From JARKQH01 sp964631605 (lineage in GTDB: Bacteria > Verrucomicrobiota > Verrucomicrobiia > Limisphaerales > UBA8199), in assembly GCA_964631605.1 (NCBI GenBank), contig CAZVYG010000081.1, positions 1 through 22,078 of the forward strand: 22,078 nt of DNA. Reading direction: 5' to 3'. This document shows positions 7,967-16,185 of the stretch, piece after piece. A program made the translations under genes and the position numbers. The notes under the pieces were generated by a model. The model saw nothing but the letters and a program-made list of their open reading frames with translations. It was not told where the DNA came from and searched no databases. Numbering within the stretch: the first letter of the stretch is position 1; each line of letters opens with the position of its first letter.

Positions 7967-9223
7967 ATGAAAACTTGCAAGTCACACAGGATGTCAAAGG
8001 TCGCGGCGGCCCGCTCGGCGGGCCCGCAAGCGCCGCTGCGGCAAATCACGCCGTTCAGTGTCGCCCTGGTCTTGGCCACCTTGATCTCCGCGCTGCCCCA
8101 CGGCTCACCGGCTGCCCCCGAGCCGGCCTCCGGCCTGGACCTGATTCGCCGCCTCAACGAGGCCTTTGTAACGGTGGCCGAAAAAGTGACTCCCAGCGTC
8201 GTGGTCGTGGATGTGGTCCAAAAAATCAGGTCCGACCCGGGCACGGAAGAAGAAGAGCTAACCAACCGCTTCGAGTCGCTTCCACCCGGTTTTTGGCGCC
8301 GGTTCCACCAGGAATTCGGGCGGCCCGACACGACCCGGGGCCAGGGCTCGGGTATCATCGTGCGCGAGGACGGCTTCATTCTCACGAGCCATCACGTCAT
8401 CGAGAATGTTGACCGCGTTGAAGTGCGGCTCAAGGACGGGCGGCGCTTCCACGCAACGGTCCATGCCACCGACCCCCAATCCGACGTCGCCGTCCTCAAA
8501 GTTGCCACCAACGGCCTGCCCCCCGCCCGCTTCGCCGATTCCAACAACGTCCGCGTCGGTGAATTTGCCATCGCCATCGGTTCCCCTTTCAGCCTGGATT
8601 ACACCGTGACGGTCGGCCATGTCAGCGCCAAGGGCCGTCAAAATGTCTTTCTCGGCTTTGAAGGCGCCATGATGGACCAGGACTTCATTCAAACCGACGC
8701 CAACATCAACCCCGGCAATAGCGGTGGGCCCCTGGTGAACATCGAAGGCGAAGTGATCGGCATCAACACCCTCATTCGCGGCATGGACACCGGAATCGGG
8801 TTCGCCATCCCCAGCAATCTCGCGCGCGAGGTCGCCGAGGCGCTCATCACCAACGGCAAGTATGTTCGCCCCTGGCTTGGGATCGGCATCCGCGCCCTGG
8901 CCGATGCCCCCGAGGTCCGCGACCAGGTTCACCCCGTTGAATCCGGAGTGATCGTCTCCAGCATTCTTCCCCACGGGCCCGCGGCACGGTCCGAACTCAA
9001 GCCCGCCGACATCATCCTCAACGTGGATGGCCGGCCGGTCGCCACGCCTCAGGAGCTCCGCAACGAGATTCGCCGCAAACCCATCGGCAGACCCGTTTCC
9101 CTCAAGGTGCTCCGCAAAGACCAAACCCTCACCGTGAACGTCAGCCCGGCGGAGTGGGTGCAGGCCAGCGCCTTCACCCCGCCCGAAACCAACCGTGTCG
9201 AGCATGCGCCCGGACCTGAATGA
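7967..9223 (+). CDS. HtrA/Deg-family periplasmic serine protease, one PDZ domain
   Basis: The 418-residue protein has an Arg/Lys-containing N-terminus and a hydrophobic stretch (about residues 27-45) that serves as a signal peptide or membrane anchor. The trypsin-like domain carries a full triad: H143 (TSHHVIE), D173 (DPQSDVAVLKV) and S252 (NPGNSGGPLVN). A single PDZ domain occupies about residues 285-385 (VRPWLGIGIRAL, SGVIVSSILPHGPAARSELKPADIILNVDG). Family members degrade misfolded envelope proteins as trimers or higher cages and may act as chaperones. One PDZ makes it more like DegS or the short HtrAs than DegP. An alternative in-frame ATG is at 7991. The end overlaps the next gene. Confidence 0.92.
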   Translation: MKTCKSHRMSKVAAARSAGPQAPLRQITPFSVALVLATLISALPHGSPAAPEPASGLDLIRRLNEAFVTVAEKVTPSVVVVDVVQKIRSDPGTEEEELTNRFESLPPGFWRRFHQEFGRPDTTRGQGSGIIVREDGFILTSHHVIENVDRVEVRLKDGRRFHATVHATDPQSDVAVLKVATNGLPPARFADSNNVRVGEFAIAIGSPFSLDYTVTVGHVSAKGRQNVFLGFEGAMMDQDFIQTDANINPGNSGGPLVNIEGEVIGINTLIRGMDTGIGFAIPSNLAREVAEALITNGKYVRPWLGIGIRALADAPEVRDQVHPVESGVIVSSILPHGPAARSELKPADIILNVDGRPVATPQELRNEIRRKPIGRPVSLKVLRKDQTLTVNVSPAEWVQASAFTPPETNRVEHAPGPE

Positions 9224-9602
9224 TGCCGCGCTGGCCCGGCGCATGGCCGCCCTGGGCGTGCGGGAGGACGAGTTCGAGGAACATTTCGTCCGCTCCGGCG
9301 GTCATGGCGGGCAGAACCTCAACAAAACCTCCACGTGCGTGATGCTGGTCCACGGCCCCTCGGGCGTTCAGGTCAAATGTCAAACCACACGCCAGCAGGG
9401 ACTCAACCGCCTCCTGGCCCGCCATCTGTTACTCGACAAAATCCAGGCCGCCCGCGCCGCCCGCGCGGCCGCCGAGCGGGCGAGGATTGAAAAGGCCCGA
9501 CGCCAAAAACGCCGGCGCAGCGCTCGCGCCCAACAGCGCATCCTCGACGACAAGCGCCGCCACGGCGAAAAGAAACGCCTCCGGCGCTGGACGCCGGGAT
9601 GA
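9204..9602 (+). CDS. Small release-factor-like GGQ protein (RF-1 domain; ArfB/MTRFR type)
   Basis: From ATG 9204 the product has 132 residues; an in-frame GTG at 9195 would add three. It contains only the peptidyl-hydrolysis domain of class I release factors: FVRSGGHGGQNLNKTST, with GGQ at residues 35-37 from this start, then GVQVKCQTTRQQGLNR. A very basic Arg/Lys/Ala-rich C-terminal tail follows (ARRQKRRRSARAQQR). The codon-recognition domain of RF1/RF2 is absent. Proteins of this plan hydrolyse peptidyl-tRNA on stalled ribosomes, with the basic tail entering the mRNA channel; that role is inferred. The start lies inside the last 20 nt of htrA, implying translational coupling. Confidence 0.82.
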   Translation: MRPDLNDAALARRMAALGVREDEFEEHFVRSGGHGGQNLNKTSTCVMLVHGPSGVQVKCQTTRQQGLNRLLARHLLLDKIQAARAARAAAERARIEKARRQKRRRSARAQQRILDDKRRHGEKKRLRRWTPG

Positions 9603-9632
9603 ATCCCCCAATCCTGTGATCGGGCGACCCGT

Positions 9633-10037
9633 TTAGTTCCGGCGCTTGCGCTTCAGAGCTTCGTAGGCGCGTTTGGCGTTGGGGTCGCCGGCTTCCACCC
9701 CGGCAATCAGTTTGGCTTCCAGGGCCTGTTCGGAGGCGTGAATGGCCATGCCCTGCTCGACCGACAAATTCGGGCGGGCTTTGATGGTCTGGAGAGCCTG
9801 AATGGCCCGGCCGTAGTCCGCGGTGCGCAACGCTTCGGAGGCCGTGGTGGCGGACTGCTTGATTTCCGGCGGCGCGGTCGAGAAGGCCTGCTGCAGTTGT
9901 GAGGCCGCAGCCTTGGGTTCCGGCGGGCGGGCGGAGGCGGCCCCCTCGTCCGAGGATTTCGAGCACCCGGCACAGCCAAGGAGAAAGCCGGCAAGGAGTG
10001 CGCAGCCGAAGCGACGGGACGGCAGCAATGTTTTCAT
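9633..10037 (-). CDS. Small lipoprotein of unknown function downstream of the pseudopilin
   Basis: From the ATG at 10037-10035 (minus) the product has 134 residues. It begins with a lipoprotein signal, MKTLLPSRRFGCALLAGFLLGCAGCS. The lipidated residue is C22 (LLGC) or C25 (CAGC). A flexible Ser/Ala/Pro/Glu linker follows, then a helical, TPR-like region (about residues 45-125) with repeated Ala-rich segments such as TASEALRTADYGRAIQALQTIKA, and a basic end (KRAYEALKRKRRN). The frame is open further upstream, but that part overlaps the pseudopilin gene and lacks a signal. It lies 23 nt after the pseudopilin stop, so the two are probably one transcript. Function not recognised. Confidence 0.72.
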   Translation of the reverse strand: MKTLLPSRRFGCALLAGFLLGCAGCSKSSDEGAASARPPEPKAAASQLQQAFSTAPPEIKQSATTASEALRTADYGRAIQALQTIKARPNLSVEQGMAIHASEQALEAKLIAGVEAGDPNAKRAYEALKRKRRN

Positions 10038-10060
10038 GGCCGGAGAGACTTGCCCGCAAC

Positions 10061-10804
10061 CTAATCGCCCGTTGGCGAACCGGGATTGCACCACATGCGC
10101 CCGGGGCGCTGGCCTCGGAAGCCGCCGATGCCAGCCTCCATGGCATAGGCCCTGAATTTGATAAACTCGGTCTGGCCGCCGAACATACCCATGACAATCC
10201 CTCCGTTGTGCCGTTGGCTGCCACCTTCGTCCGGCCGGCTTGCGACGTTGTCGTAATAAGAAGGCTGCCGTTCGTCGGATTCCCAATAGATCATGTAGTG
10301 AGGCCGAAACTGCGCCAGTTTATAGCTGACGAAAGGCCGGCCGGTCGGGTCCGTTCTGAAGCCGGAAACCGAGCCGTTCATGGTGTAGCTGCAAACCTGC
10401 ATTTCGCGCATCCGGAAAAACGCGTTGTTGGTCTGCTCGATCGGACACCAGTAGAGCAGCTTCTGGTTGTGGTACGGCCAAAGTTGGCCGAGCTCAACGT
10501 TGTCCTTGTTGGTGGCGTTGCGGGTGCGCGTGTAGCACCAATTGGCCACGTCGTAAGTGCCTGAACTCCAGGAGGTATAGGGAAGCGTATCGTTGAAATC
10601 CGAGGTGTACATGTGGGTGCAGAGGAGGATTTGCTTGATATTCCCAATGCACTTGGCGCGCATGCCTTTTTCTTTGGCCTTGGCGAGGGCGGGCAGCAAC
10701 ATCGCCGCCAAAATGGCAATGATCGCTATCACCACCAGCAACTCGATCAGCGTAAACGCGGCGCGACGCGTTTTGCATCGTTGGAATTCAATCGGGCGTT
10801 TCAT
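10061..10804 (-). CDS. Type II secretion / type IV pilin-like pseudopilin (verrucomicrobial major-pseudopilin type)
   Basis: From the ATG at 10804 the product has 247 residues. The prepilin leader is MKRPIEFQRCKTRRAA, cut before F17, giving mature FTLIELLVVIAIIAILAAML with Glu at mature position 5. The residue before the cut is Ala rather than the usual Gly, as is common in this phylum. The globular part contains paired cysteines and ends with H-x9-GG (HNGGIVMGMFGG), a variant of the H-x9-DG motif found near the C-terminus of many planctomycetal and verrucomicrobial pseudopilins. A CGAGG Shine-Dalgarno sequence lies 6 nt before the ATG and supports this start over the longer open frame to 10945. 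Many such genes occur per genome, usually away from the secretion machinery, and their individual roles are unknown. Confidence 0.87.
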   Translation of the reverse strand: MKRPIEFQRCKTRRAAFTLIELLVVIAIIAILAAMLLPALAKAKEKGMRAKCIGNIKQILLCTHMYTSDFNDTLPYTSWSSGTYDVANWCYTRTRNATNKDNVELGQLWPYHNQKLLYWCPIEQTNNAFFRMREMQVCSYTMNGSVSGFRTDPTGRPFVSYKLAQFRPHYMIYWESDERQPSYYDNVASRPDEGGSQRHNGGIVMGMFGGQTEFIKFRAYAMEAGIGGFRGQRPGRMWCNPGSPTGD

Positions 10805-11140
10805 TCGGAACCTCGGGTTCGAGAGACAGGAATAAAAACCCCTCCCCCCACAACACCGTTGCGGGTGCAGGCAATGAACGCCGCTGAGGCGAACCGGGGC
10901 TGCATACGATGAAACATAGGCCGGCCGGCCGCTGGAGTCAACCACACGAACCGGGCATCCAGCCGGGGCTTGCAGCCATCACCCAGAGGATTGGTCCCCG
11001 CCCGGCAGGAGCCTTGGAAGAAAGAAATTCTTATGACTTTTTTGACAGACCTTAATCCTGTTCTACGGTTGCGCTTGCGGACGCTGAAATGCCGCTGCCG
11101 CCTGAATGGTTCCGGCGGCTAAGAAAGAAAAAAACAAGTC
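10805..11140 (+). other. 336-nt divergent intergenic region between the pseudopilin and FAS1 genes
   Basis: No convincing gene is seen. The left end holds the pseudopilin leader and its Shine-Dalgarno. The right end is locally AT-rich (11031-11060) and holds the candidate FAS1 promoter, followed by a short GCCGCC/GGCGGC inverted repeat (11097-11102 and 11114-11119) inside the presumed 5' leader. The middle is GC-rich, with GGCCGGCCGGCC near 10919, and shows nothing interpretable. Confidence 0.6.
11042..11069 (+). promoter_or_regulatory. Candidate promoter of the FAS1-domain gene
   Basis: A perfect TTGACA is at 11042-11047. With a 16-nt spacer the -10 position reads TACGGT (11064-11069), only 3/6 to consensus, so the call rests on the -35 element and the local AT-rich step. 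The implied leader is about 65 nt. Confidence 0.35.
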
Positions 11141-12472
11141 ATGAAGAAAATTCGAGTCAAATCAATGGTTTCGATGGCGGCGGGAGTCTGCTTGCTGGCC
11201 TCCATCGCGGTTCAAAGTGCGCAGGCAACCACTTATCCCAACCTGGTGCAGGTTCTCGAACGAGACGGGCGGTTCAACACCCTGTTGGCCGCGCTGGACG
11301 CGGCAGGGCTGAAGTCCACGGTGGAAACCGCCGGCCCGCTCACCGTCCTTGCGCCAACAGACGCCGCGTTCGCCCGTCTGCCGGCCGGCACGGTGGAAAG
11401 TTTGCTCACCAACATACCCGCCTTGACGGACATCCTCTTGTATCACGTGTTGGGGGGGAGGCAGTATTCCTGGCAACTGCTGGCAACCAACACACCGGTC
11501 ACCCTGGAGGGCAACGCCGTCGTGGTCCTCAGAGACGGGTTGAAGGTGACCATCAACGGCAACAAGGTTCTGCAGGCAAACCGGTTTGCAGCCAACGGCC
11601 TGATTCATGTCATTGACGGCGTGTTGCTCCCGCCGGAATCGGATCTGCCGATCACGAGCATCGTGGATGTGCTGAGACTGGATGGGCGCTTCAACACGTT
11701 GCTGGCCGCTTTGGACGCCGCAGGATTGACAGACACGGTTGCCACGGGGGGTATCTTTACGCTCTTTGCCCCGACCGACGACGCATTCGCAGCCCTGCCG
11801 CCGGGCACCGTCGAGTCGCTGGTAACCAATGTTCCGGAACTCACCAAGATTTTGCTCTACCACGTGCTGGCCGGCAAAACCACCTCGGCTCAGCTCCTGC
11901 TGGCCAAGACCGCCACCACGCTGGAAGGCTCGACGCTCGCGGCTTCCCTTAAGAACTGTCAGGTTTATGTCAACGACTCGCGCGTGATCAACCCAAACGT
12001 CAAGGCTCCCAATGGTCTGATCCACGTCATTGACAAAGTTCTGTTGCCGCCGCCCCCGACTCCCAACCTCCTTGATTTGCTCAAGGCCGACGGCCGCTTC
12101 ACCACCCTCGTGACGGCGCTGGAGCTGACGGGCCTCGGCGACGTGGTCGCCACCAACGGACCATTCACCGTATTTGCGCCGACGGACGCCGCGTTCGCCG
12201 CGCTGCCGAGCGGCGCGCTGGAAAGCCTGGTCGCTGATCCGGACGCCCTGAAAGCGGTGCTCCTCTACCACGTGGTTGACGGGGAAAAGAAGGCCCTGGC
12301 GCTGCTCGCCCAGCGCGTGGTGCCGACGCTGCAAGGCGAAAACGTTGTGGTCCGGCTGGGCTGGGATGGCAAGGTGTATGTGAACCGATCCCAGGTCATT
12401 CAAGCCAACGTGGACGCCGCCAACGGCATTGCCCACGTCATCAACCGCGTGCTGCTGCCGCCTGCCCAATAG
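11141..12472 (+). CDS. Secreted protein with three FAS1 (fasciclin) domains
   Basis: The 443-residue protein has a classic signal peptide (cleavage probably after QSAQA, residue 29) and then only FAS1 domains, at about residues 33-164, 170-304 and 309-441. Each shows the family landmarks: a start like V-L-x-x-D-G-R-F-N-T-L-L, then T-V-x-A-P-T-D-A-A-F-A-x-L-P, LLYHV, and an end like A-N-G-x-I-H-V-I-D-x-V-L-L-P. FAS1 domains mediate adhesion or binding in extracellular matrices; the ligand is unknown. No C-terminal anchor is seen, so it is probably periplasmic or released. The first two domains resemble each other most (RFNTLLAALDAAGL in both), suggesting a later duplication. An intrinsic terminator follows, so it is probably transcribed alone. 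Confidence 0.92.
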   Translation: MKKIRVKSMVSMAAGVCLLASIAVQSAQATTYPNLVQVLERDGRFNTLLAALDAAGLKSTVETAGPLTVLAPTDAAFARLPAGTVESLLTNIPALTDILLYHVLGGRQYSWQLLATNTPVTLEGNAVVVLRDGLKVTINGNKVLQANRFAANGLIHVIDGVLLPPESDLPITSIVDVLRLDGRFNTLLAALDAAGLTDTVATGGIFTLFAPTDDAFAALPPGTVESLVTNVPELTKILLYHVLAGKTTSAQLLLAKTATTLEGSTLAASLKNCQVYVNDSRVINPNVKAPNGLIHVIDKVLLPPPPTPNLLDLLKADGRFTTLVTALELTGLGDVVATNGPFTVFAPTDAAFAALPSGALESLVADPDALKAVLLYHVVDGEKKALALLAQRVVPTLQGENVVVRLGWDGKVYVNRSQVIQANVDAANGIAHVINRVLLPPAQ

Positions 12473-12502
12473 GCCGGCGACTCATCCGTTGAACCTTTCC
12501 AT

Positions 12503-12533
12503 GGGCTGGCGGGCGAATCCCGCCGGCCCTTTT
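12503..12533 (+). terminator. Rho-independent terminator after the FAS1 gene
   Basis: An 11-bp stem, GGGCTGGCGGG (12503-12513) with CCCGCCGGCCC (12519-12529), has one G-U wobble pair, a 5-nt loop CGAAT and a TTTT run at 12530-12533. It starts 30 nt after the FAS1 stop codon. The remaining gap to 12725 holds no gene that can be supported. Confidence 0.75.
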
Positions 12534-12725
12534 CATTTGGCCCGACCCCTCCCAGGCGGCGAACTTCTTTCCTGCAGCGAAAGGACTGGGCCTGCCGGAT
12601 TGCGGCCCGCACCCCGCTGGCCGCTGCAGGAGTGGCTTAGCGGCCCCGAACATGGTTCGGGCAATGCCGCTTTCGGGCTCCGGGCTGGACAGGTCAACGC
12701 CTAAAGGCTCATCATCGCGCGCGAT

Positions 12726-15635
12726 ATGACACAGGACACGGTTTGCATGCAGCACCTGCTAACCCTGCCGCCCCGGATGGCGGAGGCGTTCGCCCGGCTC
12801 GAGGGCCGCCGACCGCCCGAGTGGTTTGCAACCGCCGATCCGGCGGGTAAACCCCTCGGCTCGGGTGGCGGCACCGCTCACCTCCTCGCCGAGGCCTGGC
12901 ACGCGACCGGGCACGAACTTGCCTTCGGCGAGTGGCTGCAACGCAGCCGGAAACTCATTCTCCATGCGGGCGGGCAGAGCCGGCGGCTCCCGGCTTATGC
13001 GCCAACCGGCAAGCTGCTGATGCCCATCCCCGTCTTCCGCTGGGCGCGCGGGCAGCGGCTGGACCAGACACTGCTGGACCTGCAATTGCCCGATTACCAG
13101 CGCGTGCTGGCGCATGCCGGGCCGGGCACGCTGGCCATGATCACCAGCGGCGATGTGCTGCTGCGTTTCGCGCGCGACCTGCCGCCGTTTCCGCAGGTGG
13201 ACGTCCTCGGCCTGGGGATGCGCCTGCCGCCGGAGCAGGCTAAGGATTTCGGCGTGTTTTTCACCCCGCGCAACCGCCCGGGCGAGCTGGCCTTTTTCCT
13301 GCAAAAACCTGCGCCCGCGCGCATCCGCGAGCTGGCGGGCAACTACCTGTGCCTGGTGGACACAGGCATGTGGCTGCTCAGCGAACGGGCGGTCCGGGTC
13401 TTGATGGAGCGCTGCGGTTGGGACCCCTCGCGGCAGCAGTTTGCCGGCGGAACACCCGCCGCTTATGAGCTTTACGCCCAGTTTGGGCTGGCGCTGGGCC
13501 GCTCGGCCGCTGCGGCGGACCCCGCGGTCGGCGCGCTTTCCTGCGCCGTGGTGCTGCTCCCGGAAGCCGAGTTCTACCACTTCGGCGCCAACGAACAAAT
13601 GATCGAGTCGGTCGCCTCCCTGCAGAACCTGGTGCTGGACGAGGCCAAGATCGGTCTCACGGGCGCCCGCCAGCAACCGGACCAGGTGACGCAGAACTCG
13701 CGGTTTGCCGTGGCGCTGCGGCGCGAGGAGAACCACTCGTTGTGGGTCGAAAACAGCGTGGTGCCGGCGACCTGGCAACTCGCCCACGAACACGTATTGA
13801 CCGGCGTGCCGGAAAATCAATGGTCGTTGCGCCTGGAACCCGGCGTTTGCCTGGATTTCGTGCCGCTCGACACCGGCGACTTTTGCGTCCGGGCTTACGG
13901 ATTCCGGGACACGTTCCGCGGCAGCCTGGGCGGGGAAACCTCCCACTGGCTGGGCCGGCCGTTGATGAAATGGTTCGAGGCGCGGGGCCTGCGGCTCTCG
14001 GATTGCGGTCTTGACGCCGAAACCGATTTACAAAACGCCGCTCTGTTTCCCGTTCTGTCAGCGAGCGAACTGGACCCGGCTTTCCTCGAGTGGTTGTTCG
14101 CGGCCGCGCCGGTCCCGAGCCCGGAATTTGCCCGGCGCTGGCAAAGCCTGCGCCGGCTTTCAGCCAGCCAGCTCACCCTGCAGGTCAACCTGGAACGCCT
14201 CTTTGCGCAGCGGGATCGCCTGCGGCAGGAGTGCCTGGCGCCAATGATGCGAAATTTTCGCTGGAGCGTCTTTTTCCGGCTGGACTTGGAGTCCACCGCG
14301 CGGGCTTTCGCCCGCGGCACCGCCCCGCTGCCAAACCTGGTGTTTGAGGACCACGACGACCCCATGCAGGCGGTGCACGACCAAATGTTCAGATCGGCCG
14401 TCCGCCGCCACCGCGGGGAGGCGGGCTGGCAGGAATTCGAGCAGGCCGCCTTTGCGCGCCTGCGCGACCTGATCGCCCGCGAGGCCCAACTGGCCCCCGC
14501 GCGGCCCCACCCCAATGTGATCGAAGACCAAATCGTTTGGGCGCGCAGCCCCGTCCGCTTCGATCTGGCGGGCGGATGGACCGACACCCCGCCCTATTGT
14601 ATCGAGCATGGCGGCAAGGTGATCAACGTGGCGGCCGACCTGAACGGCCAGCCGCCCATCCAGGTTTTCGCGCGGCTCTCCGAGCGCCCCGAACTGGTGA
14701 TGCGCTCCATTGACCTGGGCGTCGAGGAACGGGTGTGCACCTATGAGCAACTCGACACCTACGGGCGGCCGGACACCCCCTTCGCCCTGGCGAAAGCCGC
14801 CTTTGCCCTGGCGGGATTTCTGCCCCGCTTCCATGCCGAGAACGGGTTTGAATCCCTCGAGCAGCAATTGCGCGACTTCGGAGGCGGCATCGAAATCTCG
14901 CTCTTGTCAGCGGTCCCGAAAGGTTCCGGCCTGGGCACCAGCAGCATCCTCGCGGCCACGGTGCTGGCGGCGCTGGGGGACTTGTGCGGCTTGAACTGGG
15001 ACCGCAACGTGTTGTTTTCCCGCACGCTGGCGCTCGAGCAAATGCTCACGACCGGCGGCGGCTGGCAGGACCAGGCCGGGGCCATCTTCCGCGGCATCAA
15101 GCTCATCGAAACCAGCGCCGGCCTGGCGCAAAAACCCACGCTGCGCTGGCTGCCCCACCACCTCTTTGACCGGGACTACGCCAACCGCTGCATCCTGCTC
15201 TATTACACCGGCATCACGCGCCTGGCCAAAAACATCCTCGCCGAGATTGTCCGCGGCATCTTCCTCAACTCGCCCACCCATCTGGCAATCATCGCGGACA
15301 TTGGCGCCAACGCCGACTTTGCCGCCGCCGCAATTCAGAAATGCGATTACCCAATGTTGGCCGAAGCCATCCGGCGAAGCTGGCAGCTCAAGCAACAGCT
15401 CGATTCCGGCACCAACCCGCCGCCCGTCCAAGCCATCCTCGGCCAGGTGCGCGACTATCTCGCCGCCGCCATCATTCCCGGCGCCGGCGGGGGCGGCTAT
15501 CTGCTGATGATGGCCAAAGACGAAACCGCCGCCGCCCTGATCAAACAGAGCTTCACCGAGCGCCCCCCCAACCCACGGGCCCGCTTCGTGTCTTTCACGC
15601 TCTCAGAAACCGGTCTGCAGCTCACCCGCAGCTAA
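12726..15635 (+). CDS. fkp: Bifunctional L-fucokinase / L-fucose-1-phosphate guanylyltransferase
   Basis: The 969-residue protein matches the plan of Bacteroides Fkp (about 950 residues). The N-terminal nucleotidyltransferase half carries the pyrophosphorylase-like signature LHAGGQSRRLPAYAPTGKLL at about residues 79-98. The C-terminal GHMP-kinase half carries RFDLAGGWTDTPPY at about residues 614-627, the ATP loop PKGSGLGTSSILAA at about 731-745 and a GHMP C-domain ending in GAGGGGYLLMM. It converts L-fucose to fucose-1-phosphate and then to GDP-fucose, a salvage route feeding glycan fucosylation. No fucose permease, fucosidase or fucosyltransferase is adjacent. The start is uncertain: ATG 12726 is used, but ATG 12747 is also in frame and neither has a clear ribosome binding site. 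Confidence 0.92.
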   Translation: MTQDTVCMQHLLTLPPRMAEAFARLEGRRPPEWFATADPAGKPLGSGGGTAHLLAEAWHATGHELAFGEWLQRSRKLILHAGGQSRRLPAYAPTGKLLMPIPVFRWARGQRLDQTLLDLQLPDYQRVLAHAGPGTLAMITSGDVLLRFARDLPPFPQVDVLGLGMRLPPEQAKDFGVFFTPRNRPGELAFFLQKPAPARIRELAGNYLCLVDTGMWLLSERAVRVLMERCGWDPSRQQFAGGTPAAYELYAQFGLALGRSAAAADPAVGALSCAVVLLPEAEFYHFGANEQMIESVASLQNLVLDEAKIGLTGARQQPDQVTQNSRFAVALRREENHSLWVENSVVPATWQLAHEHVLTGVPENQWSLRLEPGVCLDFVPLDTGDFCVRAYGFRDTFRGSLGGETSHWLGRPLMKWFEARGLRLSDCGLDAETDLQNAALFPVLSASELDPAFLEWLFAAAPVPSPEFARRWQSLRRLSASQLTLQVNLERLFAQRDRLRQECLAPMMRNFRWSVFFRLDLESTARAFARGTAPLPNLVFEDHDDPMQAVHDQMFRSAVRRHRGEAGWQEFEQAAFARLRDLIAREAQLAPARPHPNVIEDQIVWARSPVRFDLAGGWTDTPPYCIEHGGKVINVAADLNGQPPIQVFARLSERPELVMRSIDLGVEERVCTYEQLDTYGRPDTPFALAKAAFALAGFLPRFHAENGFESLEQQLRDFGGGIEISLLSAVPKGSGLGTSSILAATVLAALGDLCGLNWDRNVLFSRTLALEQMLTTGGGWQDQAGAIFRGIKLIETSAGLAQKPTLRWLPHHLFDRDYANRCILLYYTGITRLAKNILAEIVRGIFLNSPTHLAIIADIGANADFAAAAIQKCDYPMLAEAIRRSWQLKQQLDSGTNPPPVQAILGQVRDYLAAAIIPGAGGGGYLLMMAKDETAAALIKQSFTERPPNPRARFVSFTLSETGLQLTRS

Positions 15636-15936
15636 CCGCGCCGGATTATTGGCCTGGCCGAAGGGATGCCGGGGGCAGAGAATCGCGTATTGGGGGGCAC
15701 CAATCTGCCGGCCCGAGGGTTTGCGGAGGAGGCGCAGGCTGCCCGGCTCGGCCCGGCCTGGCTCTACGAAGCCGCTTTTCGGTTTTCTTCTTCCAGAGCT
15801 TCTTCCCGCCCCCGCTCCCATGCTCGATCCCAAACCCGCCTACCCGTCGCCCACAATCGGTCAAGGCTGCTGCTGCGCGATGGAATTCGACCGTTCGGCC
15901 TTGCACGAATCCCCCGGCGTGCGGTAAACTACCGAC
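15636..15936 (+). other. 301-nt gap between fkp and vapB, no gene supported
   Basis: Short open frames exist but none has a recognisable product, good start or conserved motif. A pyrimidine-rich stretch lies at about 15777-15830. The only functional-looking element is the promoter-like sequence just before vapB. No terminator hairpin for fkp was found. Confidence 0.5.
15901..15930 (+). promoter_or_regulatory. Candidate leaderless promoter of vapB
   Basis: TTGCAC (15901-15906), an 18-nt spacer and TAAACT (15925-15930). The -10-like hexamer ends 6 nt before the GTG start at 15937 and there is no Shine-Dalgarno sequence, so the transcript would start at or next to the GTG. Confidence 0.4.
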
Positions 15937-16179
15937 GTGAAACGAGCGGAAGTACAGTTGTCCGATGCGACTTATCAGCAGATCGAAAGATTAGCCGCAC
16001 AGTTCCATTTGAGCGTCTCCGAATACCTCTGCCGGGCGGCGGAACAGATGGCCCGGAAGCAGTCCAGCCCGCAACCCCAACCCAATGCTGAATGGCGCTT
16101 TCCCGAGGGCCGCCATCTCGGGACCTTCCGCGCCCCTGTCGAGGACTGGCGCGTCCTGGCGAACGAAGCCGCTGGTTGA
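15937..16179 (+). CDS. vapB: VapB-type antitoxin (ribbon-helix-helix)
   Basis: This 80-residue protein starts at GTG. Residues 4-45 form a ribbon-helix-helix fold: strand AEVQLSD, then two helices, ATYQQIERLAAQFHLS and VSEYLCRAAEQMARK. A Pro/Gln linker and a C-terminal toxin-binding-like segment follow (FPEGRHLGTFRAPVEDWRVLANE). VapB antitoxins bind and neutralise the partner VapC RNase and repress their own promoter. The gene lies 6 nt upstream of the vapC remnant, the normal order and spacing. The antitoxin frame looks intact although its toxin is destroyed, so it may now act only as a DNA-binding protein, if at all. Confidence 0.75.
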   Translation: MKRAEVQLSDATYQQIERLAAQFHLSVSEYLCRAAEQMARKQSSPQPQPNAEWRFPEGRHLGTFRAPVEDWRVLANEAAG

Positions 16180-16185
16180 GACGCG

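Noticed and set aside
10805..10945. N-terminal extension of the pseudopilin
   Set aside because: The prepilin leader must be short and near the N-terminus, and CGAGG sits at the right distance from ATG 10804.
11162..12469. 435-codon minus-strand frame opposite the FAS1 gene
   Set aside because: It is a high-GC shadow with no family features. The plus-strand frame has a signal peptide and three FAS1 domains.
12759..13946. 395-codon minus-strand frame opposite fkp
   Set aside because: It is a shadow frame of a GC-rich gene; its composition is Arg/Gln/His-rich and it has no domain.
15666..16091. 141-codon plus-strand frame between fkp and vapB
   Set aside because: It overlaps vapB in another frame and is Arg/Pro/Ser-rich with no motif.
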